64,000 nt of DNA from Antedon mediterranea (Eukaryota > Echinodermata > Crinoidea > Comatulida > Antedonidae), in contig NC_092672.1 of NCBI RefSeq assembly GCF_964355755.1, positions 20,394,501-20,458,500 on the forward strand. The letters are read 5' to 3'. The notes under the pieces were generated by a model. The model saw nothing but the letters and a program-made list of their open reading frames with translations. It made no database searches and was not told where the DNA came from. Shown in pieces: positions 14,301 through 23,693 of the stretch (position 1 is its first letter; the number at the start of each line of letters is the position of its first letter). Made by a program: the position numbers and the translations under genes.

Positions 14301-17300
14301 CATTGAAATACGAAATAATATACAGTTTCCTTTTCATTACAATTACACATTAAACATATACCTGTATTTTTAGGTGACCATGCTTCTTTTCTACCTTCAA
14401 GTGGTAGTGAATTTGAGCTGAATTTTAGGCTTGAAGCATGGTAATACACTTATCGAATAGATATTTTTCTAATTTTGGAGAGGTTTTAGTGACCAGAAGA
14501 ATAGTAATTACTTTGTTGCATTGACAAATTACACTTTTGTGCTTTTCTTTTTTTTAGCCATCTCTGAAACAGCTTTGGAGAAATTTAAACGAGGGTAAAC
14601 TAGATGAAAAACTTTTGCGGCATATTTGGAAGGATGAGTCAGATGAGATGATTATCTTCTTTGTGTCTCTCATGCAAACCTTTGGGTTAATGTGTGAAAA
14701 AAGGAGTAAAGAGGTATTTACATTTTATTTTAAATATTTAATTCAATTATTTTTTAATATATTCCATCTACTACTCATGTTCTATTTTTTTTTCTATAGA
14801 ATTTTGGACGAACGTTCTATGTTCTTTCACGCCTAAAGCCCCTACGTGATGATACAGAGGCTGTTGAATATAAAGAGAAATGTGCTGTTTCTCTCTTTCA
14901 TGACTTTGATGGCTACCTTCCAGATGATCTCTTTCAACGTGTTGCGACTAAATTTATCGTGGAATTTCAAATGGAAGATATTGAGCCTAGATTATCTTAT
15001 GAGCATGTAGAACTGAACATTGATGGCCATCATCTTGTCATTCTAAGTGTAGCTACCATCAACAATTGCCGTTGGTTCCAGGTAAACTTGATAATGCAAT
15101 CATGCCTTGAATGCCAGTAAAATCACAAGTATTATATTGGGCGATTGTTCTTACGTTGTTTATTATATCTTTATTAAACCATTTCTTTGTTTTTGTTGGT
15201 CACCACTTCTGGATATAACAGATATTAAAATATACACTGTCAGTAACTTTAAATTTACTTGGTTTATTGCCATTTCTGGAATGATATCAGTAGTAATCAC
15301 TTTGGAATTGATTTGTTTTTTATATTGCAGACAACAATTGTCAGAACGACAATCATGAAAACAGAATCAGGAATCAGCTCTCATAAAGATGATGATCCAC
15401 AACCTAGCATCTGTAAGAAGGTAAGCTATAAGTACCAAATAAATTAAAATACTTTATGCTACATTTAATTAGCACAAACTTTGAATTTCATTAGGGTGTT
15501 GATTTTACAATGTTATCTATGCCTATTATAATTTACTTGCTTGATGATATTTGTCGGTGTAAATTTATAAGCTTCATGAATCTGGGTTGTTTTTGAATGA
15601 TTATGAATGTCTGTGTAAATATGTAATATAGGCTTCTTTATTCTTGAAAGGGCGTGTGGCGCAGTGTGTTGGAGGTTGGACTATTGATTGTGAGATCCTT
15701 GGTTCAAATCCCTACACTCAGGTGTACAAATGAGTACCTACAGTAGTAAGCTGCATTATGGGAGTATGTTTCCATAAGTGTTTGATCCAATAATACAGTG
15801 CTTTTAGGTGTTTTATAAATCCAAGATATAATTATTATTATTTTTCTCTTTAAATCTAGTAAAGTCATTTTATTGAGATTATTTTTTTATATCCTCGATC
15901 CAGGTAATCAATGAGGGCTGCACAGTATTACTTATTTTATTCACAATAATAGTTACTACATATTCTTTAACAATATTTATTATTTTTATTTTTTCTAGGT
16001 CCTTAATTTCCTTGAAAAAGAATTGCAAGTTTTAAGTCAGAATGGTGCACGTGGTGTTGAAGTAAAGATGTACATCCGTTGTGCATGTTCAAATAGTGAA
16101 CGTACTCATATGCAGGTTGTTCGCAAATTTGACCAAGATGTGTTGCCATGTAGAAGCAAAGCAATGGACGTGAAACGTTACCGTAAACTGTTTGGAGAAA
16201 TAAAAGATGAACAAGGTATATGCCTAATAATCCATAATACATATGACATAAAACAAAACATGCAAACATTTTTATTTTTGTTCTTTAACTAATGATACTT
16301 GTGACATACAATTTCACAAACTTAAATTTTCAGTTGATGCACTTTAACCTTTATCTGTAGTTACATACAGAGGCACTAACGTGTGGAACGCACTACCCAA
16401 TGGCATTAAAATGTTAACCTGTATTGGTATGTTTAACATTAAAATGTTAACCTGTATTGGTATGTTTAACATTAAAATGTTAACCAGTATTGGTATGTTC
16501 AAACATAAAATTCATGATATGTTTTTTACCAGTTATCTTTATTTTTAAGCTACTGGTTAATTCATTTTCTCTCGGCATTTGATTTGTTATTATCACTGCA
16601 TCATTTATATTGTTAGTATTTTTATCGTTACAATTAATATGGTACATTATACAGTTTTTATTTATTTAATTATTTATTTATTTCAAATGTTTTCGTTTTA
16701 AGGGGCTTTGCGTCTAAAGCATTAGCTTACAGCTTAACCCCATTACACAACTTCAATTAATTTTGTATGTACTTTGTATTAATCTGAGATTGTGAATAAA
16801 GTTATATATATTATATATATGTTTTATAAAGAGAAAAAAACACATCAGAAAATGTTTATAATGCGAGTGGCAGCAATGGCAAATCTTCTTTATCAAAAGT
16901 TCAAAGAACTGCTGGTAAGATGTTTTATGAATATAAAGTATGTAATTGTCTTTGTTGGTTAGCATAACAAACTTCATTCTTATTTTTGCTTTTCAGAGGA
17001 AGCCAATGAAGCCAACAAAGTAGATAGCATTGGTAAACAACATTATTTTGTTTTATTTAAGAAAGATATTTCTATTATAAAAACTATGCACACAATTTAT
17101 TTTATTTGCAATTACACACGCCTCAGTGTCTTTGTCTTTTTATTGTTTAATACTTAAACAGTCCCATTCAGTATTATTTCTATGGAAAAGTGATATTATA
17201 GTCATTTTAAATGATTATGATTTTAACAACAATTATGCTAATTATACTGAATTTATATCATTTATATTGGAAACTTGTTTTTTTTTTAACCGTATAGATT

Positions 17301-17815
17301 TGTCAGAGGATAATTTCAAACAGTTGATTGCTGACTTTGCAAAATGGTTTGATGATCGTGGTCTCCTTAAAAGGCTACAAGTTCTATTCATAGAAATAGT
17401 AGATGACATCGAAGAGGTGAAAAGGGTTACCAGTACAATCGAACTGTTAGCTCTTTTAACTGCAAATGGACAATTGAGTCAAACAAATCTTTCTGTCCTG
17501 TATGATGCCATAAAAGTAACAGAACAATTTGGCTTTCAGTCAGTAATTAATGAAAAGCTACCTGCTTTCAAAAATATCAAGAAGCGTAAGGTAGCATCAT
17601 TTTCACTACGCACAAGAGAGATTTTTAATCTTGGAAAACGTCTTAGTGATTCAGAGGTAAAAACTCTTGATGCACGAAACAACTTCCCTGTCCTTAAGAA
17701 GTATACAGACAGCTGGAGTTTGATTTTGGACTTTGAAACCCGTGGGTTGCTGAATGAGGACAAAATAGAAGAGGTTAAGAAGGTGTTAAAAAGATCAAAT
17801 AGAGGTGACGTTTAA
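351..17815 (+). CDS. Roco-family GTPase (Roc-COR) with two C-terminal death-effector-like domains, 5' partial
   Basis: Fifteen exons join in frame with GT/AG sites: 351-516, 1020-1123, 1827-1946, 2326-2439, 2918-3093, 3801-3890, 5226-5384, 5821-6069, 6858-7043, 14558-14713, 14800-15081, 15331-15420, 15999-16215, 16997-17032, 17298-17815 (about 880 residues, no internal stop). Seen: P-loop GLENVGKTS in exon 1; DFGGQ switch-II motif in exon 5; GTHYE, a variant of the G4 THxD motif, in exon 7; COR-like sequence from FPIKWL (exon 8) through exon 12; then two DED-like repeats in the last exon. Roc-COR proteins are known as dimerising GTPases of signalling scaffolds, and DEDs bind other DEDs in caspase and inflammatory complexes. 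A role in innate immune or cell-death signalling is inference. The N-terminal domains are outside the window. Exons 1-5 are phase 1 or 2, exons 5-13 mostly phase 0, and the tail exons phase 1, so the DED tail is an exon-shuffling-compatible module. Confidence 0.85.
3986..5125. repeat. 57-bp minisatellite, about 20 copies, in an intron of the Roco gene
   Basis: The tandem unit starts AGCAGATGCCTGATATATG and repeats every 57 bp with 1-4 substitutions per copy; one copy has a small insertion near 4630. Because 57 is a multiple of three, the reverse strand stays open for nearly 400 codons. That is an artefact of unit length, not a gene. Confidence 0.95.
7304..7527. repeat. 74-bp tandem repeat, 3 copies, MITE-like
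   Basis: Three copies of a unit starting GTAGAACCCCTATTAAAGAG, ending in a partly complementary TTTAATAGAG. Each unit is itself a loose hairpin (CCTATTAAAGAG against CTTTAATAGAG). The termini recall those of pogo/Tigger-type DNA transposons, so this may be a tandemly amplified MITE; the family assignment is inference. Confidence 0.7.
7654..7849. repeat. about 100-bp direct duplication
   Basis: Two adjacent copies of a segment beginning GGTTTCTGTTTTACAA and containing CACCAATCGCTAGAAT. They differ by a short indel and a few substitutions. Intronic; no coding potential is apparent. Confidence 0.75.
8050..9849. other. intronic sequence without a recognised gene
   Basis: AT-rich intron of the Roco gene with scattered TAGGCCTA-type strings around 8640-8960. 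The reverse strand at 8174-8452 is open but I could not tie it to a known family. Confidence 0.4.
9850..12085 (-). mobile_element. CR1/L2/Rex-like non-LTR retrotransposon fragment, interrupted
   Basis: Reading the - strand from 12085, conceptual translation gives SLNMLKTNV, then TKFLGIFIDDRLDWKVH and a segment ending LSYLNYGVLAWGN near 11760. These are the C-terminal reverse-transcriptase motifs of CR1/L2/Rex-type LINEs. The expected continuation (QKRAVRFISG, then RTSLKMNTL and KLWNSLP) appears only at about 10295-9880. The two halves were one LINE, later split by the insertion at about 10300-11745. Stops and frame changes show it is dead. Confidence 0.7.
10300..11745. mobile_element. unclassified insertion splitting a LINE fragment
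   Basis: It separates LWNSLP-side and AWGN-side LINE sequence. Near its left end it carries a block (about 10311-10480, AGGGCAAAATTCGGTAAAT) that recurs inverted at 13553-13715. Another block (10415-10520) is repeated imperfectly at 11125-11205. Near the right end lies CTAGATGGTACGC, a GAGCGAAGCGAGC stretch, then GTACCAACTACCATCTAG, a hairpin-like terminus. No transposase was recognised, so it is probably non-autonomous. The exact ends are uncertain by tens of bases. Confidence 0.5.
12196..12262. repeat. short tandem array of an ATGGCYRCCATT motif
   Basis: Four diverged copies at about 18-20 bp spacing: AAAATGGCTACCATT, AAAATGGCTGCCATTTT, ATATGACCACCCTTTT, AAAATGGCCACATA. The same palindrome-like core occurs in the arms of the two foldback elements at 28269-31289 and 43505-47282, so this is probably a remnant of that family. 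Confidence 0.55.
13148..13385 (+). mobile_element. tRNA-derived SINE
   Basis: A tRNA-like head with an A-box-like start near 13150 and a B box GGGGTTCAATCC at about 13203-13214 is followed by an unrelated body ending in a T-rich tail. It is inserted in the large Roco intron. The parent tRNA is not recognisable. Confidence 0.55.
13553..13715. repeat. inverted copy of the block at about 10311-10480
   Basis: The reverse complement of this stretch matches 10311-10480 closely, including AACCAACTTTATATACCAT and the TTTGCCCTCAC end. It is either the far terminus of a larger inverted-repeat element or an independent copy. Confidence 0.7.
14010..14450 (-). mobile_element. non-LTR retrotransposon C-terminal fragment
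   Basis: The - strand encodes SSLKFSSNSLPLEGRKEAWS followed by CLMCNCNEKETVYYFVFQC. This aligns by eye with the LKFKLRSNTLPLD and CTLCGNREIEDIKHFLLNC stretch near the end of the LINE ORF at 23694-27146. It is therefore an older, decayed relative of that element. Confidence 0.55.
15649..15850 (+). mobile_element. tRNA-derived SINE
   Basis: The head has a clear A box (TGTGGCGCAGTGTGTTGG, about 15656-15673) and B box (GGTTCAAATCC, about 15701-15711) at normal spacing. A roughly 130-bp body and an ATTATTATT tail follow. It lies in the intron between Roco exons 15331-15420 and 15999-16215. Confidence 0.7.
16370..16560 (+). mobile_element. LINE 3' remnant with a 33-bp tandem repeat
   Basis: Conceptual translation near 16372-16410 gives TYRGTNVWNALPNGIK, the LWNSLP-type motif near the C-terminus of CR1/L2-like LINEs. 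It is followed by three copies of a unit containing CATTAAAATGTTAACC (about 16405-16512). Confidence 0.5.
17298..17804 (+). other. tandem death-effector-like domains of the Roco protein
   Basis: One exon codes both. DED-1 covers about the first 85 residues (NFKQLIADF, then LLALLTANGQLSQTNLSVLY). DED-2 runs from VASFSLRTREIF to the end (LSDSEVKTLD, then LDFETRGLLNEDKIEEVKKV). Both show the DED pattern of a helix-2 LSxxE segment and a LExxGxLSxxNL-type stretch before the last helix. Translating on to the stop at 17815 adds the expected last-helix residues GDV. Tandem DEDs are known in caspase-8 and c-FLIP; on a Roco protein they are uncommon. The assignment is by pattern only. Confidence 0.65.
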
Positions 17816-17871
17816 ATTTCACCATTGGTGCAAATGATATATAAACAATGAACTGTAATAATACAAACAAT

Positions 17872-18486
17872 AATGAAACTATTAGGGAATACTTTACATA
17901 CCTGTCATAAAACAGCTTATGAGCTTTGATGAAACTATTAGGGAATACTTTACATACCTGTCATAATACAGCTTATGAGCTTTGATGAAACTATTGGGGA
18001 ATACTTTACATACCTGTCATTATACAGCTTATGAGGTTTGATGAAACTATTAGGGAATACTTTACATACCTGTCATAATACAGCTTATGAGCTTAGATGA
18101 AACTATTAGGGAATACTTTACATACCTGTCATAATACAGCTTATGAGCTTTGATGAAACTATTAGGGAATACTTTACATACCTGTCATAATACAGCTTAT
18201 GAGCTTTGATGAAACTATTAGGGAATACTTTACATACCTGTCATAATACAGCTTATGAGCTTTGATGAAACTATTGGGGAATACTTTACATACCTGTCAT
18301 AATACAGCTTGTGATTTTGATGAAACTATTAGGGAATACTTTACATACCTGTCATAATACAGCTTATGAGCTTTGATGAAACTATTGAGGAATACTTTAC
18401 ATACCTGTCCTAATACAGCTTGTGAGCTTTGATGAAACTATTAGGGAATACTTTACATACCTGTCATAATACAGCTTATAAGCTTT
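17872..18486. repeat. 56-bp minisatellite, about 11 copies
   Basis: The unit begins GATGAAACTATTAGGGAATA and contains TTTACATACCTGTCATAAT. Copies differ by only 1-3 bases, so expansion is recent. It starts about 55 bp after the Roco stop codon and would lie in the intron if the exon at 18836 is used. Confidence 0.95.
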
Positions 18487-18835
18487 AAAGCCACTCATTT
18501 AATGAATGGTTTTTCCCATCAAAGTTATCTGTCCAATTATAAAATAAATATCATGACAAAAAGCATAATAATAATAGCAAGCTACGTAATACATTATACA
18601 TGTAGAAATCAGAAATCATAATTAATAATAATAATTTTGAAAGTTATGAACATACATACAACTACTTTATTTTACACTACTGTAGTTCATATCTTTCAAA
18701 ATTATCATGTTTATTATAGTATTAGTACTGTTAGGTGTACCAGGAAAGAGATAATCTCACTTTTCCCTGTTAATAATAGTAGCAACAATGCTATTAATTA
18801 ACTATCTATAATATTGTGTGTTTTGTTTTATTTAG

Positions 18836-18942
18836 CTTCTACTTTAAACATAAACATTACCGTTAACTTGAAACTGTTGATAGCAATAATAACAATGATA
18901 GTAGCAATTTTAGCAGTGATTCTTCGCTACTACAGCCCTTGA
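18836..18942 (+). CDS. candidate alternative last exon encoding a C-terminal membrane anchor
   Basis: A strong acceptor (T-rich tract then TTTAG) precedes an open frame ending in TGA at 18940-18942. If the DED exon is cut at the in-frame donor G|GTGACG (17804/17805, phase 1), this exon joins in frame. It would give a tail with the hydrophobic run LLIAIITMIVAILAVIL and the short end RYYSP. That looks like a tail anchor for an organelle membrane. Against it, the downstream duplicate of the DED exon lacks the donor and shares the stop position. It is therefore either an alternative isoform or a chance open stretch. Confidence 0.4.
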
Positions 18943-19080
18943 AACAAAGAAATATGTACAAAGGTATTTTGATATTAATTATTATATGAATACTTAATAT
19001 TACTGTAGAAATAATCACTATTTTACGTGATTTACTAAGATTGTCATTTAGCAATCTTTAGATAAACAAGACATTTTAAA

Positions 19081-19300
19081 AAGTGACTGCAGGCCTTTTC
19101 TTTTAAGGCGAGCGAGAGTGATCACTCACCTAACACACTCCTAAACTGCCCTTGAGGAGTGCGATTTACATCACGCCTAAATTTGGTAAACTTCTACACA
19201 CCAAAGTACAAGAAGCACACCTACATCACCCCTGAATGTATTGAGGAGTGCAATTTGTAGCACACTTACAATTTTGAAAAGACAAAAGGCCTGTGACTGT
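19081..19300. mobile_element. MITE-like palindromic element
   Basis: Termini AAGTGACTGCAGGCCTTTTC and, inverted, AAAAGGCCTGTGACTG bracket about 220 bp. The interior has further partial inverted matches (GAGGAGTGCGATTT and GAGGAGTGCAATTT are direct). There is no coding potential. Family unknown. Confidence 0.5.
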
Positions 19301-19309
19301 GTGTATCTA

Positions 19310-19560
19310 TAATTAACATGCCTCTGGTAACTGAAACAGAATGGTCCCTTTCTCCAAATTCATCACCAAACAATCTAATATATTTTTACTGGCCATACAA
19401 ATGCCTCTAATCAGCAATCACATGCAATATTAAAGTGTATGTTTCAGGGGGACAATGACAAATTTACGTTATAATATGATGAAACTGTGCAATAGGTAGT
19501 CTACACTGTTGTAAGGATGCATACATATATTTTTTATATTTAGTGGGTTATGTTCACTTT
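19310..19560. repeat. copy 1 of a direct repeat shared with 34330-34600
   Basis: It contains TTTTTACTGGCCATACAAAT and ATGAAACTGTGCAATAGGTA, both found with small changes at 34430-34540. It follows the Roco tail and may be old 3' untranslated or flanking sequence duplicated with the tail module. Confidence 0.65.
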
Positions 19561-19765
19561 TATTTTGCAATCTGGTCAGCTATCTTGTAATTCTTGAATT
19601 ATACATGATTTCTGCCTTTTTTCCTAATATGAAAAAATTATTCTTACTGCCAATACAAATAGAATGTTACATTCCAAAAATGTTGCTTAATTTCAGCACT
19701 TTATTGTTTGAAGAAAAACAACCCAAATGTGTCAAAATCAAGTCAATTAAAACATATTTTTACAG

Positions 19766-20780
19766 GATGCTTAACAGACTTGGACTCGGAAAATTTCTAA
19801 GAAGATGACAGATTGGAAGAATTTTTGTAGGCATCTTGGGTATTGCTGATGTTGAGCTATCACAAACTGAGAGGAGGTTTTCAGCACTGACTGTAGAAGC
19901 AACGATGGAATCACTGATACAATGTAAGCAAGGAAGAGATGTTAACCAACGAGAGGAAGTAATAAAAGCCTTAAGAGCAGTTGAGAGAATGGATATTGTA
20001 GAATTACTAAAGCAATCAGGACAAGGTGGGTATCTTTATTTAACATTTTTACAGAAAATACATTTTATGCAGTCTCAAAAAGAAAGTTACAATTTAAATT
20101 TTTTAAGAATTTAATTTTGCTAATTATACTAAATTTATTTCATAATATTGGAAACTTGCTTTTCTTCAACCATGTAGATTTCTCGGAAGATAATTTTAAA
20201 CAGTTGATTGCAGACTTTTCACAGTGGTTTGATGATCGTGGTCTCCTTAACAGACTACAAGTTCTATGCATAGAAATAGTAGATGACATTCAAGAGTTGA
20301 AAAGGGTTACCAGTACAATAAAACTGTTAGCTCTTTTAACTGCATATGAACAATTGAGTCAAACAAATCTTTCTGTCCTGTATGATGCAATAAAAGTAAC
20401 GGAACAATTTGGCTTTCAGTCGGTCATTAAAGAAAAGCTTCCTGCTTTCAAAAATATCAAGAAGCGTAAGGTAGCATCATTTTCACCACGCACAAGAGAG
20501 ATCTTTAATCTTGGAAAAAGTCTTAGTGATTCAGAGATAAAAACTCTTGATGGACGATACAACTTCCCGTCTTAAAGGAGTATACAGACAGCTGGAGTTT
20601 GATTTTGGACTTTGAAACCCGTGGGTTGCTGAATGAGGCCAAAATAGAAGAGGTTAAAGAGGTGTTAAAAAGATGAAATGGAGCAGACGTTTAGATTTCA
20701 CCATTTCAACAAGAGGAAGTAATAAAAGCCTTGAGAGCAGTTGAGAGAATGGATGTAGACTTACTAGAAACATTGAGAAC
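19766..20780 (+). pseudogene. decayed duplicate of the Roco tail: death domain plus two DEDs
   Basis: The exon at 19766-20025 encodes a death domain broken across three frames: LTDLDSENF, then KKMTDWKNFCRHLG, then IADVELSQTERRF and REEVIKALRAVERMDIVELL. It ends with a phase-1 donor at 20025. A second exon starts at 20178 and copies the intact DED exon at 17298 base for base over long runs. Near 20567 one base is lost (CTTCCCGTC versus CTTCCCTGTCC), giving a stop at 20573-20575, and a further stop appears near 20675. A partial third copy of the death-domain end lies at about 20707-20780. Both DED copies end at an equivalent stop codon. It is a dead tandem duplicate; a death domain is absent from the intact gene. 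Confidence 0.75.
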
Positions 20781-20949
20781 AGTGGACCGTAACTCAGTTC
20801 AACAAATAAACAATTTGTATTAACAATAGGAGATACATAGTTAATAAAGGACAATAAAGAAGATCTATTGAAACAATGTTTTTAAAAGTTCCAGATCTTT
20901 AAACTATGTTTTAATAGAGCAAAGTAATAGAACATAGGTCATGTACCTG

Positions 20950-23304
20950 TAGACCGGGCGCCCGGAAGATTTATTCATGTGAAAAGATACAAAAGGTTTG
21001 ATGATGTAGTTAGGTGCGTATTAGGGCGAGATGCAATATTCGACATTGCTGCCGGGTCACAGCCTGTACATAGGGCCTGTGAGGATCATAAAATAGGGGG
21101 GTAAAAATGCATTTATTTATGTGAAGCGATACAAGGATAAACTTTTTTGGATATCATTCGCAGTGGGCTACTAATGATAACATCACCAATGACAGCAACT
21201 TTATCCTGTACGGGGCGCCAAACATCAGCATTTTAGGGCCACGCCCAAATGGGTTTAATTATGTGAAGTGATACAAGGTTGAATCTTTTTTTAATGGCAG
21301 CAGTATATATTGGGGATGTCAAAAACACCAATGACAGCAACTTTATCCTGTACATAAGCTCAGACAGCAGCCCTAAAGGTCCGCAGTTTCCCCTTATTCG
21401 GCTATATACTCGGCGCGTATGTCGTCTAATGGCGTTCAGCTGAGTTAGAAATACGTGATACGGACTCGGACTGACAATAAATACACAGTAGAATGCTAAA
21501 ACAATAAAGAAAGAGAGCAGTTGTTTCCTGTACCAAATCATCAAACAACAAACTCTTAGGAACTCGCCCAAAATGGGTTTATCCATGAAGTGTGTAATCA
21601 TTTTTGAAAAAAATGTGTTTTTTTTTCACTTTATCCGGTACACGTACAGCAGCTCAAATGCCCGAGGCTCCATTCGTGATTAACAATGCTGATGATACAA
21701 ACACATTCACGATAACGTGTGACTTTTATTTTATAATTAAAGTATATCTTTATTTTGAAATAATAAATAACACCAACAAAAACACTTAAAATAACCAACA
21801 GCAGATTTGTATTTTAGGGTAACATTTTGAACACTCAATATTATATCAAAATCATTATTTCGATCAAAATAATATAATTTAAGAATATTTTTCAGAAAAA
21901 CTAAATAATTACACTCATAATGATCGACACCGGTACCGATTTTTGTACATTATTATTAAAACTCGATTTAAATATTGTTTTAATTACACACTAGACACTA
22001 GTGATATGTCTATATGAAAAAAGGCAACGAAATCTAAATGTGCAACATTTTTTAACATAACATAACATAAAAGTAAAGTAAATAATAGTACGAATTCAAC
22101 ATAATCACTTAGAGAATTGGTAAGGTATAGATTAGACTATCGATTGCACACTATTAATGTATTTTTAACTCAATTTAAATTTAAAAAAGTAACAGTTTTC
22201 ATGTGAATTAGACTGATAAAAACCAACAAATAACTTAATCTGCCAACATTTTAAACATCGTTACTTGTCCATAATGGATCGACTGCTGTATCGATTACTG
22301 CACATTGTTTTACTTTAACTGAAACAAAGTCAAATTTGTAATTGTTACTGTACTAACATTAGACAGTGATATCTGATAAAAGGCAACATTAATAATTATT
22401 AATAATACTGAACCAAATTAAATATCGTTACTTATCCACAATGGATCGACTACTGTATTGATTATTGCACATTATTTACTAACTAACATAAGAAAGTGAT
22501 ATCTGATAAAACGCAACAAACTGAATCAAATTAAATATCGTTACTTATCCATAATGGATCGACTACTGTATTGATTACTGCACATTATTTTATTATAACT
22601 GCCCTAGTCAAATATAAAATTGTTACTGTACTAACATTAGACAGTGATATCTGATAAAATGCAACATACTCAGGACAAAATTAAATATCGTTACTTATCC
22701 ATAATGGATCGACTACTGTATCGATTATTGCACATTATTTTACTATAACTGCCCAAGTCAAATATAAAATTGTTACTGTACTAACATTATACAGTGATAT
22801 CTGATAAAATGCATATTCAGGACCAAATTAAATATCTTTACTTATCCATAATGGATCGACTACTGTATCGATTATTGCACATTATTTTACTATAACTGCC
22901 TAAGTCAAATTTAAAATTGTTACTGTACTAACATTATACAGTGATATCTGATAAAAGGCAACATTAATAATACTGGACAAAATTAAATATCATTACTTAT
23001 CCACAATGGATCGACTACTGTATTGATTATTGCACTGAACCCAGTTCGAATATTTTACATGCAGTGTAACTACCGACACTGTAAAAGCACAATTGAGTAA
23101 AGACATCGAGGTTACTGGCTGTATGCATTAAATACTATTTATTTGTATAATATTGTACATTCATCATATTCCATTGTTACTAGCTAAACAGAATACACGA
23201 TATAATAAAACCAATAGGGGCTATTGGATTTCTTTTTACATGATTTGTGACAGCGTCATTTATAAATTTGATTATAATCACACTGTAATGATACTGGATT
23301 CTTC
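20950..23304 (+). repeat. left terminal inverted repeat of the 12.45 kb element
   Basis: Matches the reverse complement of 31293-33400 and of 28191-28265. The outer third contains unique motifs such as CGGCGCGTATGTCGTCT and GATACGGACTCGGACTGAC, both present inverted near 32880-32940. The inner part contains diverged 110-170-bp tandem units. Confidence 0.85.
22240..23035. repeat. diverged 110-170-bp tandem units within the left arm
   Basis: Six copies of a block containing TACTTATCCATAATGGATCG and TCGATTATTGCACATTATTT, each with ACAGTGATATCTGATAAAA. The TCCATAATGGA core is itself a palindrome. The same array, inverted, occupies about 31450-32110 of the right arm. Confidence 0.8.
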
Positions 23305-23534
23305 TTGCCAACTATCTATGGATCAAATAGTTCAGTATTTACATTTGATATATTACACAGTCACGAGGCCACTATGAACGTCATAACAAGGCTCGTCACC
23401 ATCGACACTTTGAACACCAGCAAAACCCTCGTTTCAACAACAACAACAGACACGACTATGGTTTACAGGACTACAGCCCTGCCCAGGATCGTCAAGCATA
23501 GGGACGCGCAAGCAACAATACAGCGGGAATAACT

Positions 23535-23693
23535 ATGAAAAACAGTTTTGGGGGACTTACAGATGAACTTAATAATTCAATAACTGATTTACAGATAGAA
23601 ACTGATAAAATAAACTCTGATTATAGCTCAAATAATGCAAGTGATTCTAAAAGAAGAAAACACAGACGACGTGGAAAGAAATATGGTAGATAA
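23535..23693 (+). CDS. short upstream ORF of the LINE (possible ORF1 end)
   Basis: This 52-codon frame starts at ATG 23535 and ends in basic residues (KRRKHRRRGKKYGR). It lies in the same frame as the long LINE ORF and is separated from it only by a TAA at 23691-23693. The same frame can be read further upstream through a TAG, in an Asn/His/Arg-rich stretch at about 23378-23534. This looks like the decayed C-terminus of a gag-like ORF1. Confidence 0.4.
   Translation: MKNSFGGLTDELNNSITDLQIETDKINSDYSSNNASDSKRRKHRRRGKKYGR

Larger units (their letters stand above)
5821..15420 (+). other. COR module (exons 8-12)
   Basis: Exons 5821-6069, 6858-7043, 14558-14713, 14800-15081 and 15331-15420 follow the Roc domain directly. 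Recognisable COR features are FPIKWLQ in exon 8, the segment FLEYLHDIGEILFYPDD in exon 9 (family pattern FLHDLGxILYFPD), and the COR-B-like stretch FYVLSRLKPL in exon 11. COR is the dimerisation half of Roco proteins. A 7.5 kb intron (7044-14557), filled with transposon debris, splits the domain between exons 9 and 10. Confidence 0.75.

Noticed and set aside
23153-23532. Short open frames at the inner edge of the left arm
   Set aside because: They overlap mirrored arm sequence and the decayed ORF1 region in other frames. No conserved features.
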